From Cephalotus follicularis (Eukaryota > Streptophyta > Magnoliopsida > Oxalidales > Cephalotaceae), in assembly GCA_001972305.1 (NCBI GenBank), contig BDDD01000716.1, positions 1 to 64,000 of the forward strand: 64,000 nt of DNA. The letters are read 5' to 3'. Positions 24,473-36,300 of this stretch are shown in pieces. Under the pieces are notes generated by a model. It saw nothing but the letters and a program-made list of their open reading frames with translations, made no database searches and was not told the DNA's origin. Positions within the stretch are counted from its first letter, which is position 1. Each line of letters starts with the position of its first letter. The position numbers and the translations under genes are program-made.

Positions 24473-24689
24473 TTTATTCGGAGAACTAGTGGAAACTCAA
24501 GGAGGTCCTTGGGAAAAGTGGACGTAGGCAAGAGTTTGGCCGAACCACTCTAAACTAGTGTTTGCATATCTCTTAACTCTATCTCTCTACGTTTTTGTTT
24601 ATATTGAGATTGCTTATTGTTTTAGTTCATTACGAAAAAGTCTAGATTATTTTTAAAACTACATTCACCCCCCCTTTGTAGTTATTTCA
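24473..24689 (+). repeat. Copia 3' LTR, right part
   Basis: Matches the end of the 5' LTR (from ATTCGGAGAA on) and adds the true terminus CACCCCCCCTTTGTAG...TTTCA missing from that copy. The GTTAG duplication follows at 24690. Confidence 0.9.
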
Positions 24690-26449
24690 GTTAGTGTTAT
24701 TGAAACCTACTGATATTGATGTATGTATTCATAAACAAACATGCTTAGATTGATTCTGCTGGAAATTGAAAGAGTGATTGGTGAAAGTGACTTGGAACTC
24801 AAAGAGAAAGATCAAACTCAATTGATCTTGGGATAGCAAATTGAGGTAGGGGTAATGATATGTTATGGAAGATATGAGTACGCATATTATGTATGATTAT
24901 TTTCTGCATAATTACATGTGTGGAATTGATTAGCATTGAAATTGCACTACACAAACTGTTCTGCCTGTATTTCTGGGCAAAAACAGTCGACTGCCATTGA
25001 AAGCGGTCGACTACATAATTGATCCAGTCGACTGTCAAGACCCAACAGTCGACTACACAACCCAACAGTCGACTGGTTCTTGAGGGCAGTCAACTGTTCT
25101 GGGCAGAAATTGCATACCAAGTGATTGAATTGTTACTGTTTTGCATTATTATGGATTTGTATATGTTACCATCATAAGGTACATACTGTATGATGTTATT
25201 TAACATCGCTACTACTTGTACTGCATCGATCGAACAAAAAATGTGCTATATGCACAATTCATGGTTTTAAATACCATTCTCAAATGGAAAACTATTATTT
25301 ACAAGAGCTATTGATTGTGAAATTGATACTGAATATGCTACTGTCATATTAGTATAAACAGTTTTGGTGACTTCTAACACCACCACCACTTGTGTTTCAA
25401 TGATTGAAACCAACTACGGGCTATGTACCCAATTTATGATATTAATTATCATTTTCAAATGAATGATTATTGTCAAATGAACTACTGATTTTTCTCCTAT
25501 ATGAGAGGCACCTACTGTTTTGTTTCCAAAATTGGAAACCACTATTGAATTGAGATCGTTTTCCTCAGAAGAGATGTACGATAAATGAATTGTTAATGTT
25601 TCTAAAGAAAACAAGTTTCCAATTGCATACTATACATATATGTAATATTATATTGAATTGTAATGATTGAATTGATTGTCTATGTTATTGTCGATTAGTC
25701 GAGTGATGGCAGATTTCACTGGCTAATGGAGGTGGTCCTAGGTGCCAGGAGTTCGCTAGAGTACACACCAAAACGGCCTGCAATTGCAGAGCTTGATTGA
25801 TTGTTAAACTACCCGCCAACGCCGGTAGTAATTGTTACCTAATTTATCACCTTCGGAGCGTAGGGTGATAGATAGGTGGTGCACAGTCGGTGCTAGGAGT
25901 TAGCGATATGTGACACCCAATTGATGGATGAATTGATTGTACCCTTGTGCGGTATTCTTGCATATGGATTGTTTATGGCCACTTGGCATGATTGCTTATA
26001 TATTGGTTCATTAAATGTTATTTTGATATAAACTGTCATACATGTTGCATTCATATATTCTTTATCATACATTATCATTCTACTTAGCCAAGCGAGGACA
26101 ACTGCTAACCCCTACAATTTCAGATTAAGCAAGGACATTGGAGATTGCTGCTGAAGCTTGGAGAGCTTCTTTTGTTATTTTAACGTTACTATCTATGGTG
26201 ATCGTACTGTAATTTGTAATTGAACGGTTCATACCCCGTAGTGTTGTATTTGCTTCTGTTTAAGGATAACTGTTGTTTTAACCGCACGTAGTATGGGATG
26301 CGTGCGGATGGTTGTTTTATATATTCCGGCTTATCAAATGCTTCCGCAAATTTATTTATAAATTGTGCTGGAATATTAATGATGCTTATTTCTGATATCA
26401 CCGCATATGCTAGTCCATTATACGTGAATGTAAACAACGGGGTGTGACA
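24690..26449 (+). repeat. 5' LTR of A2, second part
   Basis: Resumes the A2 LTR after the copia. It includes a CAGTCGACTG cluster (24984-25092), donor-like GAG/GTAGGGGTAA (intron start 24846), the hairpin module (26093-26109) and acceptor-like TTTCAG/AT (AG at 26122-26123). It ends GGTGTGACA at 26449. Without the copia, the LTR is about 2.9 kb. Confidence 0.93.
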
Positions 26450-26453
26450 AGCA

Positions 26454-26465
26454 TGGTATCAGAGC
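26454..26465 (+). other. Primer binding site, initiator tRNA-Met (A2)
   Basis: TGGTATCAGAGC, a perfect 12-base match to the plant iMet site, lies 4 nt after the LTR end. Confidence 0.95.
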
Positions 26466-26555
26466 ATATTCCATATATGCTAAGCTGGGATAAGTTTCTT
26501 GGAAATTAAATTGAATTGTTTCCTAATGATTTTTGTCATTCCATATAGGAAACAG

Positions 26556-27600
26556 AGTGGATCGAAGGAGAGGTAGACGTGGAAGGCGTGGAGCTGACGA
26601 GGGGAACGATGCCCCGCCTGTTCACGGAATTTCCCCTGAAGCGAATGTCCCTCCAGTACACGATGAGAGGAGTAACTTCGAGCGCATGGCAGATCTCTTT
26701 CAACAATAGATCCAAGCCAATGCTGTACACATGGAACATATGAGACAGATGTATGAGGCTACTCAAGCCCGACAGTGTGTTCCAGAAGTCAATCACGTTG
26801 GTGATTTTGGCAGAGACCTGGAGCGGTTTATGAGGCAGAACCCTCCTACATTCCTGGGAGAGTTGGATGCCAATGTAGCGGAGCGATGGATGAGAGACAT
26901 GGAGAGGATATTTGATGCCTTGAGATGTACCGACGAACAGAAGATTACCTTTGCTGTGTACCGCCTATGGGGTGATGCTACTCATTGGTGGGAAATGGTT
27001 GAAGCAAAGTGGGAGTCTTGAAATCTGGACAGAACATGGGACCGATTTCAAGCAGAGTTTTCTGCAGCTTATGTCCCACAGATGGAGTGAGACAGGAGAG
27101 AGACAGAATTGATGGAGCTACGTCAAGGTGATATGACGGTAGCTCAGTACCAGACCCGTTTTGTGGAGTTAGCTCGGCACACACCCTATCTCGTAGAGGG
27201 TGAATCCAGAAAGATACGGAGTTTCCTGAAAGGCCTTCGTCCAGATATCCGATCTAAGTTATTATTGTTGCAGCTAACATCTTTTGTAGATATTGCTGAG
27301 AGAGCTAGAATTCTGGAAGCTGATGCAAATGACAGAAGGATTGAGAGATCTCGTACACAATCGAGACCAGCACAGTCACAAGGACAGGGTAGTAAAGAAC
27401 CTACTGGTTCTGCAAAATCTGGAAATAAGAATCAAGGAGGTTTTCGACGAAACAATTTCTGATCAAGAACTCCTAACCGAAGTGGCCAACAGAACTCTGA
27501 AGGATGTAGCTTCTGTGGACGTCAAAACCACAATGAGAGTGAATGTTGGAAGAAGACGGGGAAATGTATGAGATGCGGTTCACAAGAACATATGCCCAAT
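26556..27600 (+). pseudogene. Ty3/gypsy gag with zinc knuckles (A2)
   Basis: Starts with VDRRRGRRGRR, where element A1 has MDLRRGRRGRR, so the start ATG appears to have become GTG near 26557. Stops: TAG 26707-26709, TGA 27019-27021, a TGA near 27088 and TGA near 27460. The core is RQNPPTFLGELDA, WMRDMERIF, LWGDATHWWE, RQGDMTVAQYQTRFVELARH. Knuckle CSFCGRQNHNESEC lies near 27510-27550; the second one is broken by a frameshift. Inactive. Confidence 0.88.
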
Positions 27601-30232
27601 GATGAGGGATCAAGCACACGGCCAACAGGGAGGTGCTGGTGCTAGTGACAGTGTTGCGGCGGCTCAACCGCGAAGAGACACCGGAAAGGGGATCATGAAA
27701 GGTTGAGTTTATACCTTATCTAAAGACGATATGCCAGAATCTACTACTGTTGTGGGAGGTACTATTTAGATATCTGACATATTAGCTCATGTGTTGATTG
27801 ACCCTGGTGCGACACATTCATTCATTGCATCTGAATTTGCTCACAAATTGCATGGTATTACTTCTAGACTACCATATGTTTTGGAAGTAAGTACTCCTAC
27901 GGGTACTTGTCTTTTATCTGATACTGTTATGAGAGACTGTGGAATCGTGATAGCTGGGAATGAACTATCTGCTGACTTGATAGTGTTACCTATCCGAGAT
28001 TTTGATGTAATCTTTGGGATGGATTGGCTGTATACTCATCATGCTTGTGTTGATTGCCACAACAAGATGATGACAATTTACCTTCAAGATGGGACTGAGT
28101 GCAAATTTATCGGAGAGAAGAATGTTACTACTCCGATCATTTCATACACACGAGCACAGAAATATCTAAAGCAAGGATGCGAGGGCTATTTGGCGTATGT
28201 GATTGACCATACGAAAGGTACGCCTAATATTGAACAAGTGCCTGTTGTATGTGAATTTTATGATGTATTTCCAGATGAACTCACTTCGTTGCCACCGGAG
28301 AGAGATATAGAGTTCAGCATTGAGTTATTACCTGGAACTGCTCCTATATCTAGAGCACCGTACCGAATGGCTCCTGCTGAACTGAAGGAGTTGAAATTTC
28401 AACAGCAAGATTATCTTGACAATGGATTTATTAGACCGAGTGTATAACCGTGGGGCGCACCGGTTCTATTTGTGAAAAAGAAAGATGGATCGATGCGGCT
28501 GTGCATCAATTACAGACTGCTTAATCAAGTGACGGTAAAGAACAAGTATCCTCTACCACATATTGAGGAGTTATTAGATCAATTACAAGGCTCAACTGTA
28601 TACTCCAAACTTGACCTGAGAACAGGTTACCATCAGTTGAGGATTAGAGAAGGTGATGTGGAGAAAACAACATTTCGAACCATATATGGGCATTACGAAT
28701 TTCTAATACTGACGTTTGGTTTGACTAATGCTCCTGCAGCTTTCGTGTGCTTAATGAACAGAGTATTTCAACCTTATCTCGATCAGTTTGTTGTTATCTT
28801 TCTTGACGACATCCTGATTTACTCAAAGAGCGTAGAGGAGCACATGCAGCACTTTAGAATTGTACTGCAGACACTACGGAAGGAACAGTTGTATGCCAAA
28901 TTCAGCAAGTGTGAATTCTGGCTAGATCATGTGACTTTCTTAGGACACATAGTGTCGAGTGAAGGGTTATCAGTGGATCCTTCGAAGATTGAAAGCATTG
29001 TTGATTGGCCCCAACCGAAGAACGTGTCGGAGGTTCGTAGTTTCTTGGGTTTCGCTGGCTACTATCGAAGGTTTATCAAGGAGTTTTTGAAACTTGCTAC
29101 ACCACTGACACAGTTGACTCAAAAGAAGTCCAGCTTTGTATGGGATGATTCTTGTGAGGCAAGCTTCCAAGACTTAAAGAGTCAGTTAATTTTGGCTCCA
29201 GTGTTGGCATTACCGGAGGGTAATGAGGGATTTACTGTCCACACTGATGCTTCTGGGAAAGGATTGGGATGAGTTCTTATGCAGTATGGTAGGGTGATTG
29301 CATACGCATCAAGAAAGTTGAAGCCGTACGAGGAAAACTATCCCGTACACGATCTTGAGTTAGCAGCCATAGTGTTTGCTTTACAGAAATGGAGACACTA
29401 CCTCTATGGTGCTCAGTTTGAGATCTTCACAGACCATAAGAGTTTGAAGTATTTGTTTTCACAGAAGGAACTCAACATGAGACAGAGGCGATGGGTGGAA
29501 TTCTTCAATGACTACAACTGCAATATTCAATACCACCCGGGAAAGGCAAATGTAGTGGCTGATGCACTGAGTCGCAAGGCGATGATAGCTGGAGCTATGG
29601 TTTCACAGTGGAAGTTATTGGAGGAATTTCTGAGTTGGAATCCGTTCATGGTTTCCCGAGGAGTGATTGTGGCAAGTATGAAAGCACAACTGAAACTACT
29701 TGAGCGTATTTTGACTGCTCAGTATAGTGATGCTGAATTATGGAGTATCCGCGAGAACCTAGACTCTGATTCTGAGTTCTCCATTCATACTGATGGCATA
29801 TTAAGGTTTCAAGGAAGGATATGTGTTCCTGATGACGAGAGTATCAAGAATGAGCTACTGCAACAAGCTCATAAATCGAGATACAGTGTTCACCCAGGGA
29901 GTTCCAAGATGTGGCACGACCTGAAGAAGAACTACTGGTGGAGTGGTATTAAACGGGAAATTGCTGAATATGTAGCAAGATGTTTGACCTATCAGAGACA
30001 TCAGAAACCTGCGGGACTGCTACAATCGCTACCAGTGGTTGAATGGAAATGGGAGCACGTGACCATGGACTTTGTGTCAGGATTACCGAGGTCACGGAAT
30101 CAGCATGAAGCCGTGTGGGTTGTTGTGGACAGACTCACTAAATCTGCACACTTTCTTCTGATGAACATGACATATTCTATCGATAACCTTGCTCAATTGT
30201 ATATCCGGGAGATAGTGAGATTGCATGGAGTT
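27601..30232 (+). pseudogene. Ty3/gypsy protease, RT, RNase H and partial integrase (A2, first pol copy)
   Basis: Protease IDPGATHSFIAS is at about 27800-27835. TAA at 28445-28447 and TGA at 29270-29272 (GLG*VLMQ, cysteine in the sister copy) interrupt the frame. RT has the intact FLDD box; RNase H carries TDASG, DLELAA, FTDHKS and ADALSRK. Integrase zinc finger reads CLTYQR, so one zinc-binding cysteine is lost, and four residues after it are deleted compared with the second copy. Sequence ends inside the integrase core at LHGV and is directly followed by a second, partial pol. Confidence 0.9.
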
Positions 30233-32989
30233 AGATAGTGTTACCTATCCGAGATTTTGATGTAATCTTGGGGATGGATTGGCTGTATACTCATCATGCT
30301 TGTGTTGATTGCCACAACAAGATGATGACATTTTACCTTCAAGATGGGACTGAGTGCAAATTTATCGGAGAGAAGAATGTTACTACTCCGATCATTTCAT
30401 ACACACGAGCACAGAAATATCTCAAGCAAGGATGCGAGGGCTATTTGGCGTATGTGATTGACCATACGAAAGGTACGCCTAATATTGAACACGTGCCTGT
30501 TGTATGTGAATTTTATGATGTATTTCCAGATGAACTCACTTCGTTGCCCCCGGAGAGAGATATAGAGTTCAGCATTGAGTTATTGCCTGGAACTGCTCCT
30601 ATATCTAGAGCACTGTACCGAATGGCTCCTGCTGAACTGAAGGAGTTGAAATTTCAACAGCAAGATTATCTTGACAAAGGATTTATTAGACCGAGTGTAT
30701 CACCGTGGGGCGCACCGGTTCTATTTTTGAAAAAGAAAGATGGATCGATGCGGCTGTGCATCAATTACAGACTGCTTAATCAAGTGACGGTAAGGAACAA
30801 GTATCCTCTACCACATATTGAGGAGTTATTGGATCAATTACAAGGCTCAACTGTATACTCCAAACTTGACCTGAGAACAGGTTACCATCAGTTGAGGATT
30901 AGAGAAGGTGATGTGGAGAAAACAACATTTCGAACCATATATGGGCATTACGAATTTCTAATACTGACGTTTGGTTTGACTAATGCTCCTGCAGCTTTCA
31001 TGTGCTTAATGAACAGAGTATTTCAACCTTATCTCGATCAGTTTGTTGTTATCTTTCTTGACGACATCCTGATTTACTCAAAGAGCGTAGAGGAGCACAT
31101 GCAACACTTGAGAATTGTACTGCAGACACTACGGAAGGAACAGTTGTATGCCAAATTCAGCAAGTGTGAATTTTGGCTAGATCATGTGACTTTCTTAGGA
31201 CACATAGTGTCGAGTGAAGGGTTATCAGTGGATCCTTCGAAGATTGAAAGCATTGGTGATTGGCCCCAACCGAAGAACGTGACGGAGGTTTGTAGTTTCT
31301 TGGGTTTCGCTGGCTACTATCGAAGGTTTATCTAGGAGTTTTCGAAACTTGCTACACCACTGACACAGTTGACTCAAAAGAAGTCCAGCTTTGTATGGGA
31401 TGATTCTTGTGAGGCAAGCTTCCAAGAGTTAAAGAGTCGGTTAATTTTGGCTCCAGTGTTGGCATTACCGGAGGGTAATGAGGGATCTACTGTCCACACT
31501 GATGCTTCTGGGAAAGTATTGGGATGCGTTCTTATGCAGTATGGTAGGGTGATTGCATACGCATCAAGAAAGTTGAAGCCGTACGAGGAAAACTATCCCG
31601 TACACGATCTTGAGTTAGCAGCCATAGTGTTTGCTTTACAGAAATGGAGACACTACCTCTATGGTGCTCAGTTTGAGATCTTCACAGACCATAAGAGTTT
31701 GAAGTATTTGTTTTCCCAGAAGGAACTCAACATGAGACAGAGGCGATGGGTGGAATTCTTCAATGACTACAACTGCAATATTCAATACCACCCGTGAAAG
31801 GCAAATGTAGTGGTTGATGCACTGAGTCGCAAGGCGATGATAGCTGGAGCTATGGTTTCACAGTGGAAGTTATTGGAGGAATTTCAGAGTTGGAATCCGT
31901 TCATGGTTTCCCGAGGAGTGATTGTGACAAGTATGAAAGCACAACAAAAACTACTTGAGCGTATTTTGACTGCTCAGTATAGTGATGCTGAATTATGGAG
32001 TATCCGCGAGAACCTAGACTCTGATTCTGAGTTCTCCATTCATACTGATGGCATATTAAGGTTTCGGGGAAGGATATGTGATCCTGATGACGAGAGTATC
32101 AAGAATGAGCTACTGCAACAAGCTCATAAATCGAGATACAGTGTTCACCCAGGGAGTTCCAAGATGTGGCACGACCTGAAGAAAAACTACTGGTGGAGTG
32201 GTATGAAACGGGAAATTGCTGAATATGTAGCAAGATGTTTGACCTGTCAGAGAGTGAAGGCTGAACATCAGAAACCTGCGAGAATGCTACAATCGCTACC
32301 AGTGGTTGAATGGAAATGGGAGCACGTGACCATGGACTTTGTGTCAGGATTACCGAGGTCACGAAATCAGCATGAAACGTGTGGGTTGTTGTGGACAGAC
32401 TCACTAAATCTGCACACTTTCTTCCGATGAACATGACATATTCTATCGAGAAGCTTGCTCAATTGTATATCCGGGAGATAGTGCGATTGCATGGAGTACC
32501 GGTCAGTATTGTTTGCGACCGTGATGCTAGATTTACTTCAAGGTTCTGGAAGAAGTTCCAAACAGCTATGGGAACAACCTTGAATTTTAGCACTGCATTT
32601 CATCCACAGACTGACGGACAGTCCGAGCGTACTATCCAGACTCTGGAGGATATGTTACGGGCTTGTATGATTGATTTTGCTGGGAGTTGAGAGGATCATC
32701 TGGCATTGATTGAATTCTCCTACAATAACAGTTTTCACACCAGCATTGGAATGGCTCCATATGAAGCTCTCTACGGGAGAAAATGCAGATCACCTATTTG
32801 CTGGGACGAAGTAGGTGAGAGAAAAGTATTGGGACCAGTCTTGGTGCAAGAGACCACTGATAAAGTGGAGATGATCAAGAAGAGATTACTAGCTGCACAG
32901 AGTCGGCAGAAGAGTTACGCCGATAGCAAGAGAAGGAAGTTGGAATTTGAGAAGGGAGATCATGTGTTCTTGAAGATTTTGCCTTCTAA
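30233..32989 (+). pseudogene. Ty3/gypsy protease end to integrase (A2, duplicated pol copy)
   Basis: Restarts at [15 protein letters not shown], the protease C-terminus, and repeats 27981-30231 with only scattered differences, then goes further into integrase. RT FLDD is intact; integrase CLTCQR is intact; VCDRDARF and [11 protein letters not shown] give the second and third core acids. Stops: TAG 31333-31335, TGA 31795-31797, TGA near 32688; frameshift near 32380. It breaks off at KILPSK, where the parent family continues with GIHRFG. The different stops in the two copies show separate decay after duplication. Confidence 0.9.
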
Positions 32990-34164
32990 AGAAGAATTTT
33001 TAATTTTTTGAACTTGTATTGAAGATTTTGGATGTTGGAAACATTCAGTTTCTTCCTTAGAAGTTTGTTCATTAATTTTTTCAATTTGTAAAGGAGTTGT
33101 TTGAATTTTACTAGTTTCAACTTCTTTAGACAATGAATAAATATTTTCATCGTTAATTGTTTCTGTAAGAGAATACTTATTCTCTTTAATAGCAATTTAA
33201 GCTGAGATAAAAAACAGAGAAAGGGATAAAATAGAGGTAAAACAAGATAATAACAAAGATATAAACAAAGAAGATAACGGATAAAGATAGGATAAAAGAT
33301 TAACAGACTTTTGACAGGAATATAAATAATATCTATAGTGGTTGAAATTATATGTTTGAATTTAAATGGCTGTAAGTAAATACTGAATTGAAGTTGCTGA
33401 ATTGAAATACTGAATTTAATTAGTAAATACTGAATTGAAATTGCTGAATTGAAATACTTAAAATAAAGTAAAATAATTGAAAGCAATTGATATGAAGAAG
33501 TTAAATGGAAAAAGGTTCCACGTTAGATGGATCCCTTTGAATACTTGAAATTAAAACATTTGTTATGGAAAAGGTACCGCACTACCTAGCGGTGAACCAT
33601 CTACTAGATGTATCTTTTCAATACTGAAAGTAAATAACTAAATAAAAGTTTAAGTTACCACTCTATTAGGCGGATGAACTGACCTTATAGATGGATCTTA
33701 AACAACAGTTAAGAAATACTAAAATTAAGTAACTTTCTCCACACTGTCAGACGGTTATACCGATCATGTCGATGGATAAATTAAATAAAATAGTTAAATA
33801 GTTGTATAAATAGTTGAAAACTTAATGAATAGTGAATAATAAACTCAATGAATAGTGAATAGTAAACTCAATGAACAGTGAAAACTCAATGAATAGTGAA
33901 TAGTAAACTTAATGAATAGTGAATAGTAAACGTAAAAAATAGTAATCATGAAATTCTTTCAATACTTGCATGAAATAATCATAGTACTTACAAAGTGGTT
34001 GGAGTGATTACAATTCTTGAATTCTTGAATACTGGAGGACGATTACAATTACTAATACTAGAGGACAATTATAACTCAAGTGTTTACACTCAGGCTCTAA
34101 GTGTTTACAACTAGAGAAAGAATACTAAAATGGGATTTTGGTTTTGGAAAATGGTTTGAGAAGA
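32990..34164 (-). pseudogene. Second caulimovirid fragment (leader and start of an ORF), minus orientation
   Basis: In minus sense it runs: promoter-proximal end (34164-34095, matching 15905-15994), leader (34095-33755, matching 16635-16976), then a segment matching 16634-16216 and extending into a further glutamate/serine-rich coding trace down to about 33000. This is the native order, unlike the left copy. 33190-33490 holds a sequence absent from the left copy with no recognisable product. The junction with A2 near 32990 shares a few bases, suggesting end joining. Confidence 0.65.
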
Positions 34165-35444
34165 AAATCTGTGTTTGTATAAAATTGGATTTTATACATT
34201 TTGGCACTTGGAAGATTAAAATCATTGCTTGATTTAGTGTGAGTTTGATCAATTAACAATCATTGAATTAAATTGTGTAATTGGTTATCATATATGGCAT
34301 TTGTTTTATTTGTGTTTTTTATTATATTGGATATAATATAGATCTTATGCACAATGGATGGCCCGAAAAGGACATAGACCTAGTTTATGTTTTTTCTTTG
34401 TGTGGATGGTTTTAATTTATTTATTATCTTTAAAGGTCTGTAATAAGGTGCCTGTGTGCACCATTTATTTATCCTTACTTTTGAAATTTCTCCTTGTAAT
34501 TTTTAAAATGTAAATTTCTTTTCGAAAATGTATTGTTCTTTTTGTAAAAGAAGACTATGCAAGGAGAGATGGAGGAAAGGAGAAATGAAGTACAACACTT
34601 TTGAAGGCCATGTATGCATGGTTAATGTTGTAATAAATAGATTTATATCTTTACACCTAGGAAGACCTTGTAATGACTTTGGGCTCAAGTCATTGCATAT
34701 TATGTCCTTGCCAAGATCCATTGACATATTTTAGAAATATGTCCAAGGTGCATAAGATACACGTCTTGCATGATCAGTCGTAATTAATTGGAATTGGCTA
34801 ATATAACCAATGAATTAATTAATGGCATGGTAATTAAAATTTGAGACTGCAAATTCCCTCAATAAAATAATAAGTCTTAACGTAGGAACCCATGGAGTGG
34901 TTCCCCGTGGCCTTCCATAATTTTCGTTGAGTAGTGTTTCTGGGTTGTTAGTTTGTCATGCCCTAGCTGAGGCTGATGACTTGGGGATATTATGTCAACG
35001 TCGGTGTTGGGCACCGCAAAGGGTGGCTATGTTTTAGCCCTTGGACACGCCTACGTGTGGGTGTTAAAACTAGTGCATTCCAATGAAAATTGTGGGTACC
35101 TGACTTATTAAGATTCTGATGGTTTGTCATGCCCTAGCTGAGGCCATATTGAATCTAAGGCCGAATACGACGATTGGATCTTGTATTGGATACAAATTGG
35201 TAAGAAAACCTACCCATTGGATATATTATAGTTTGTCATGCCCTAGCTGAGGCTATAATATGATTACGATGGATTCCAATCTCCACTAGGGAGTTCGACT
35301 TCTCGAATTCCATATGGGGGTATGGGATACGATTAGAATAGTGGGAGGGACCATAAGCACTAAAGACCAAGTGTTATGGTTGTCATATATTAAAACCGGA
35401 ATAGATGCTGGCTCAACTTATATTTCCTTATCTAGGGTGCTAAA
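34165..35444 (+). other. LTR/leader region of copia element C
   Basis: Non-coding. It starts near TGTGTTTGTATAAAATTGG after the viral DNA and leads into the gag ATG at 35445. I could not fix the LTR end or a primer site, and no second LTR exists for comparison. It carries the three-copy 23-nt repeat described separately. Confidence 0.45.
34951..35254 (+). repeat. Three dispersed copies of a 23-nt motif upstream of copia gag
   Basis: Identical GTTTGTCATGCC...CTGAGGC copies start at 34951, 35122 and 35231. The sequence between the copies is unrelated, so they are not remnants of one tandem array. The bases around the third copy (TATTATA before, TATAATA after) are complementary. Confidence 0.9.
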
Positions 35445-36300
35445 ATGGCTTTATCAAATGCAATGTCCCGCATTTTAGAGACAAATAAACTTGAGGGGCC
35501 CAACTTCAACGATTGGCACCGCAACCTCAAATTCATCCTAACAGCCAATAAATTGGCATATGTGATGAAATGGGGGCCTCCATCACTAGGTGATGATCCT
35601 ACGCCTGATGAGTGCGATCGTCTGGCCATGTGGCTGGAGGACGATGAGCATGCTCGGTGTAACGCCCTTTTGGGGATGACACCGGAGCTGCAACGCAAGT
35701 ATGAGAAGATTGAGACCTTATCCGCCATACTTAATGATCTCGAGGAGATGTATGTGGCTGGGTCTAGGACTCGGAGGCTTAATCTCTCACGTAAACTCTT
35801 CAAGGCACAGATGCCAGAGGGAGCTTCAGTCCATGATCATGGACTGGAGATGATAAACATGATTGAGCAGCTTGCTGAATTAGGGTTTATCATGGATCAT
35901 GATCTACAGATAGATCTTATTCTTACATCCCTCCCTGGATCGTTCTCACAGTTTGTGGAGTGTTTTCACTTGATCAAAATAGAAGTAACTCTTTCTGAGT
36001 TAGTTTCTATGTTGAGAACGGCAGAGGCCAATCTTGACTCTACGAAGTCAAAGATCCCAGCCCAGGAGGGCAAACTTGGAGCTAGTGGGAGCGATGCCAA
36101 GAATCGAATGAAGCAGTTAGCGGCTGAGAGTGCTTGTTTCCAGTGCGGTAAGACCGGACATTGGAAAAAGGATTGTCGTGTTACTGTTGCTACTGTCTCT
36201 GCTGATAACCCGCATGGTGCGAGTACGTCAGGTATGTTCATGATTGAACTGAATCTAGCATTGAATAGTAGTTCTTCATGGGTATTGAGATATTTGTTTC
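35445..36300 (+). pseudogene. Ty1/copia gag with zinc knuckle, joined to a protease start (element C)
   Basis: From ATG 35445: gag core with LEGPNFNDWHRNLKFIL (16-32), ARCNALLGM, ILNDLEEMY and the LTSLPGSFSQF motif typical of copia gag. Zinc knuckle CFQCGKTGHWKKDC lies at about 36138-36180. The frame ends with SSSSWVL, just before the expected protease DTG/DSG, where the sequence jumps. Codon use is more GC-rich and the frame is cleaner than in neighbouring elements. It differs from the SIRE-like gag at 22961, so it is a separate copia lineage. Confidence 0.9.

Larger units (their letters stand above)
18123..24689 (+). mobile_element. Scrambled SIRE-like Ty1/copia retrotransposon
   Basis: A 6567-bp copia insertion flanked by GTTAG duplications (18118-18122 and 24690-24694), starting TGTTGACT and ending TTATTTCA. 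The order is abnormal: LTR lacking its last roughly 26 bp (18123-19381), RT-RNase H directly attached, an extra ORF, polypurine tract, first 274 bp of the second LTR, a gag-protease block, last 217 bp of the LTR. There is no primer site and most of integrase is gone. The gag type, polypurine tract and post-pol ORF resemble the SIRE lineage. Confidence 0.9.
16977..32989 (+). mobile_element. Ty3/gypsy chromovirus-type retrotransposon A2, truncated, with internal duplication
   Basis: Same family as A1: LTR start TGTAATAACCGCAAC, LTR end GGTGTGACA, perfect iMet primer site, gag-pol in the same order. The 5' LTR is split by a copia element (18123-24689). After the primer site come gag, protease, RT, RNase H and part of integrase to 30232; the sequence then restarts inside protease and runs through integrase to 32989, where it stops in the integrase C-terminus and passes into viral DNA. 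No 3' LTR, so no target duplication can be tested. Many stops and frameshifts make it inactive. Confidence 0.93.

Noticed and set aside
32986..33486. 166-codon minus-strand frame rich in I/L/F/Y
   Set aside because: Very AT-rich; the better-supported viral frame on the same strand differs in register, and no motif supports this product.
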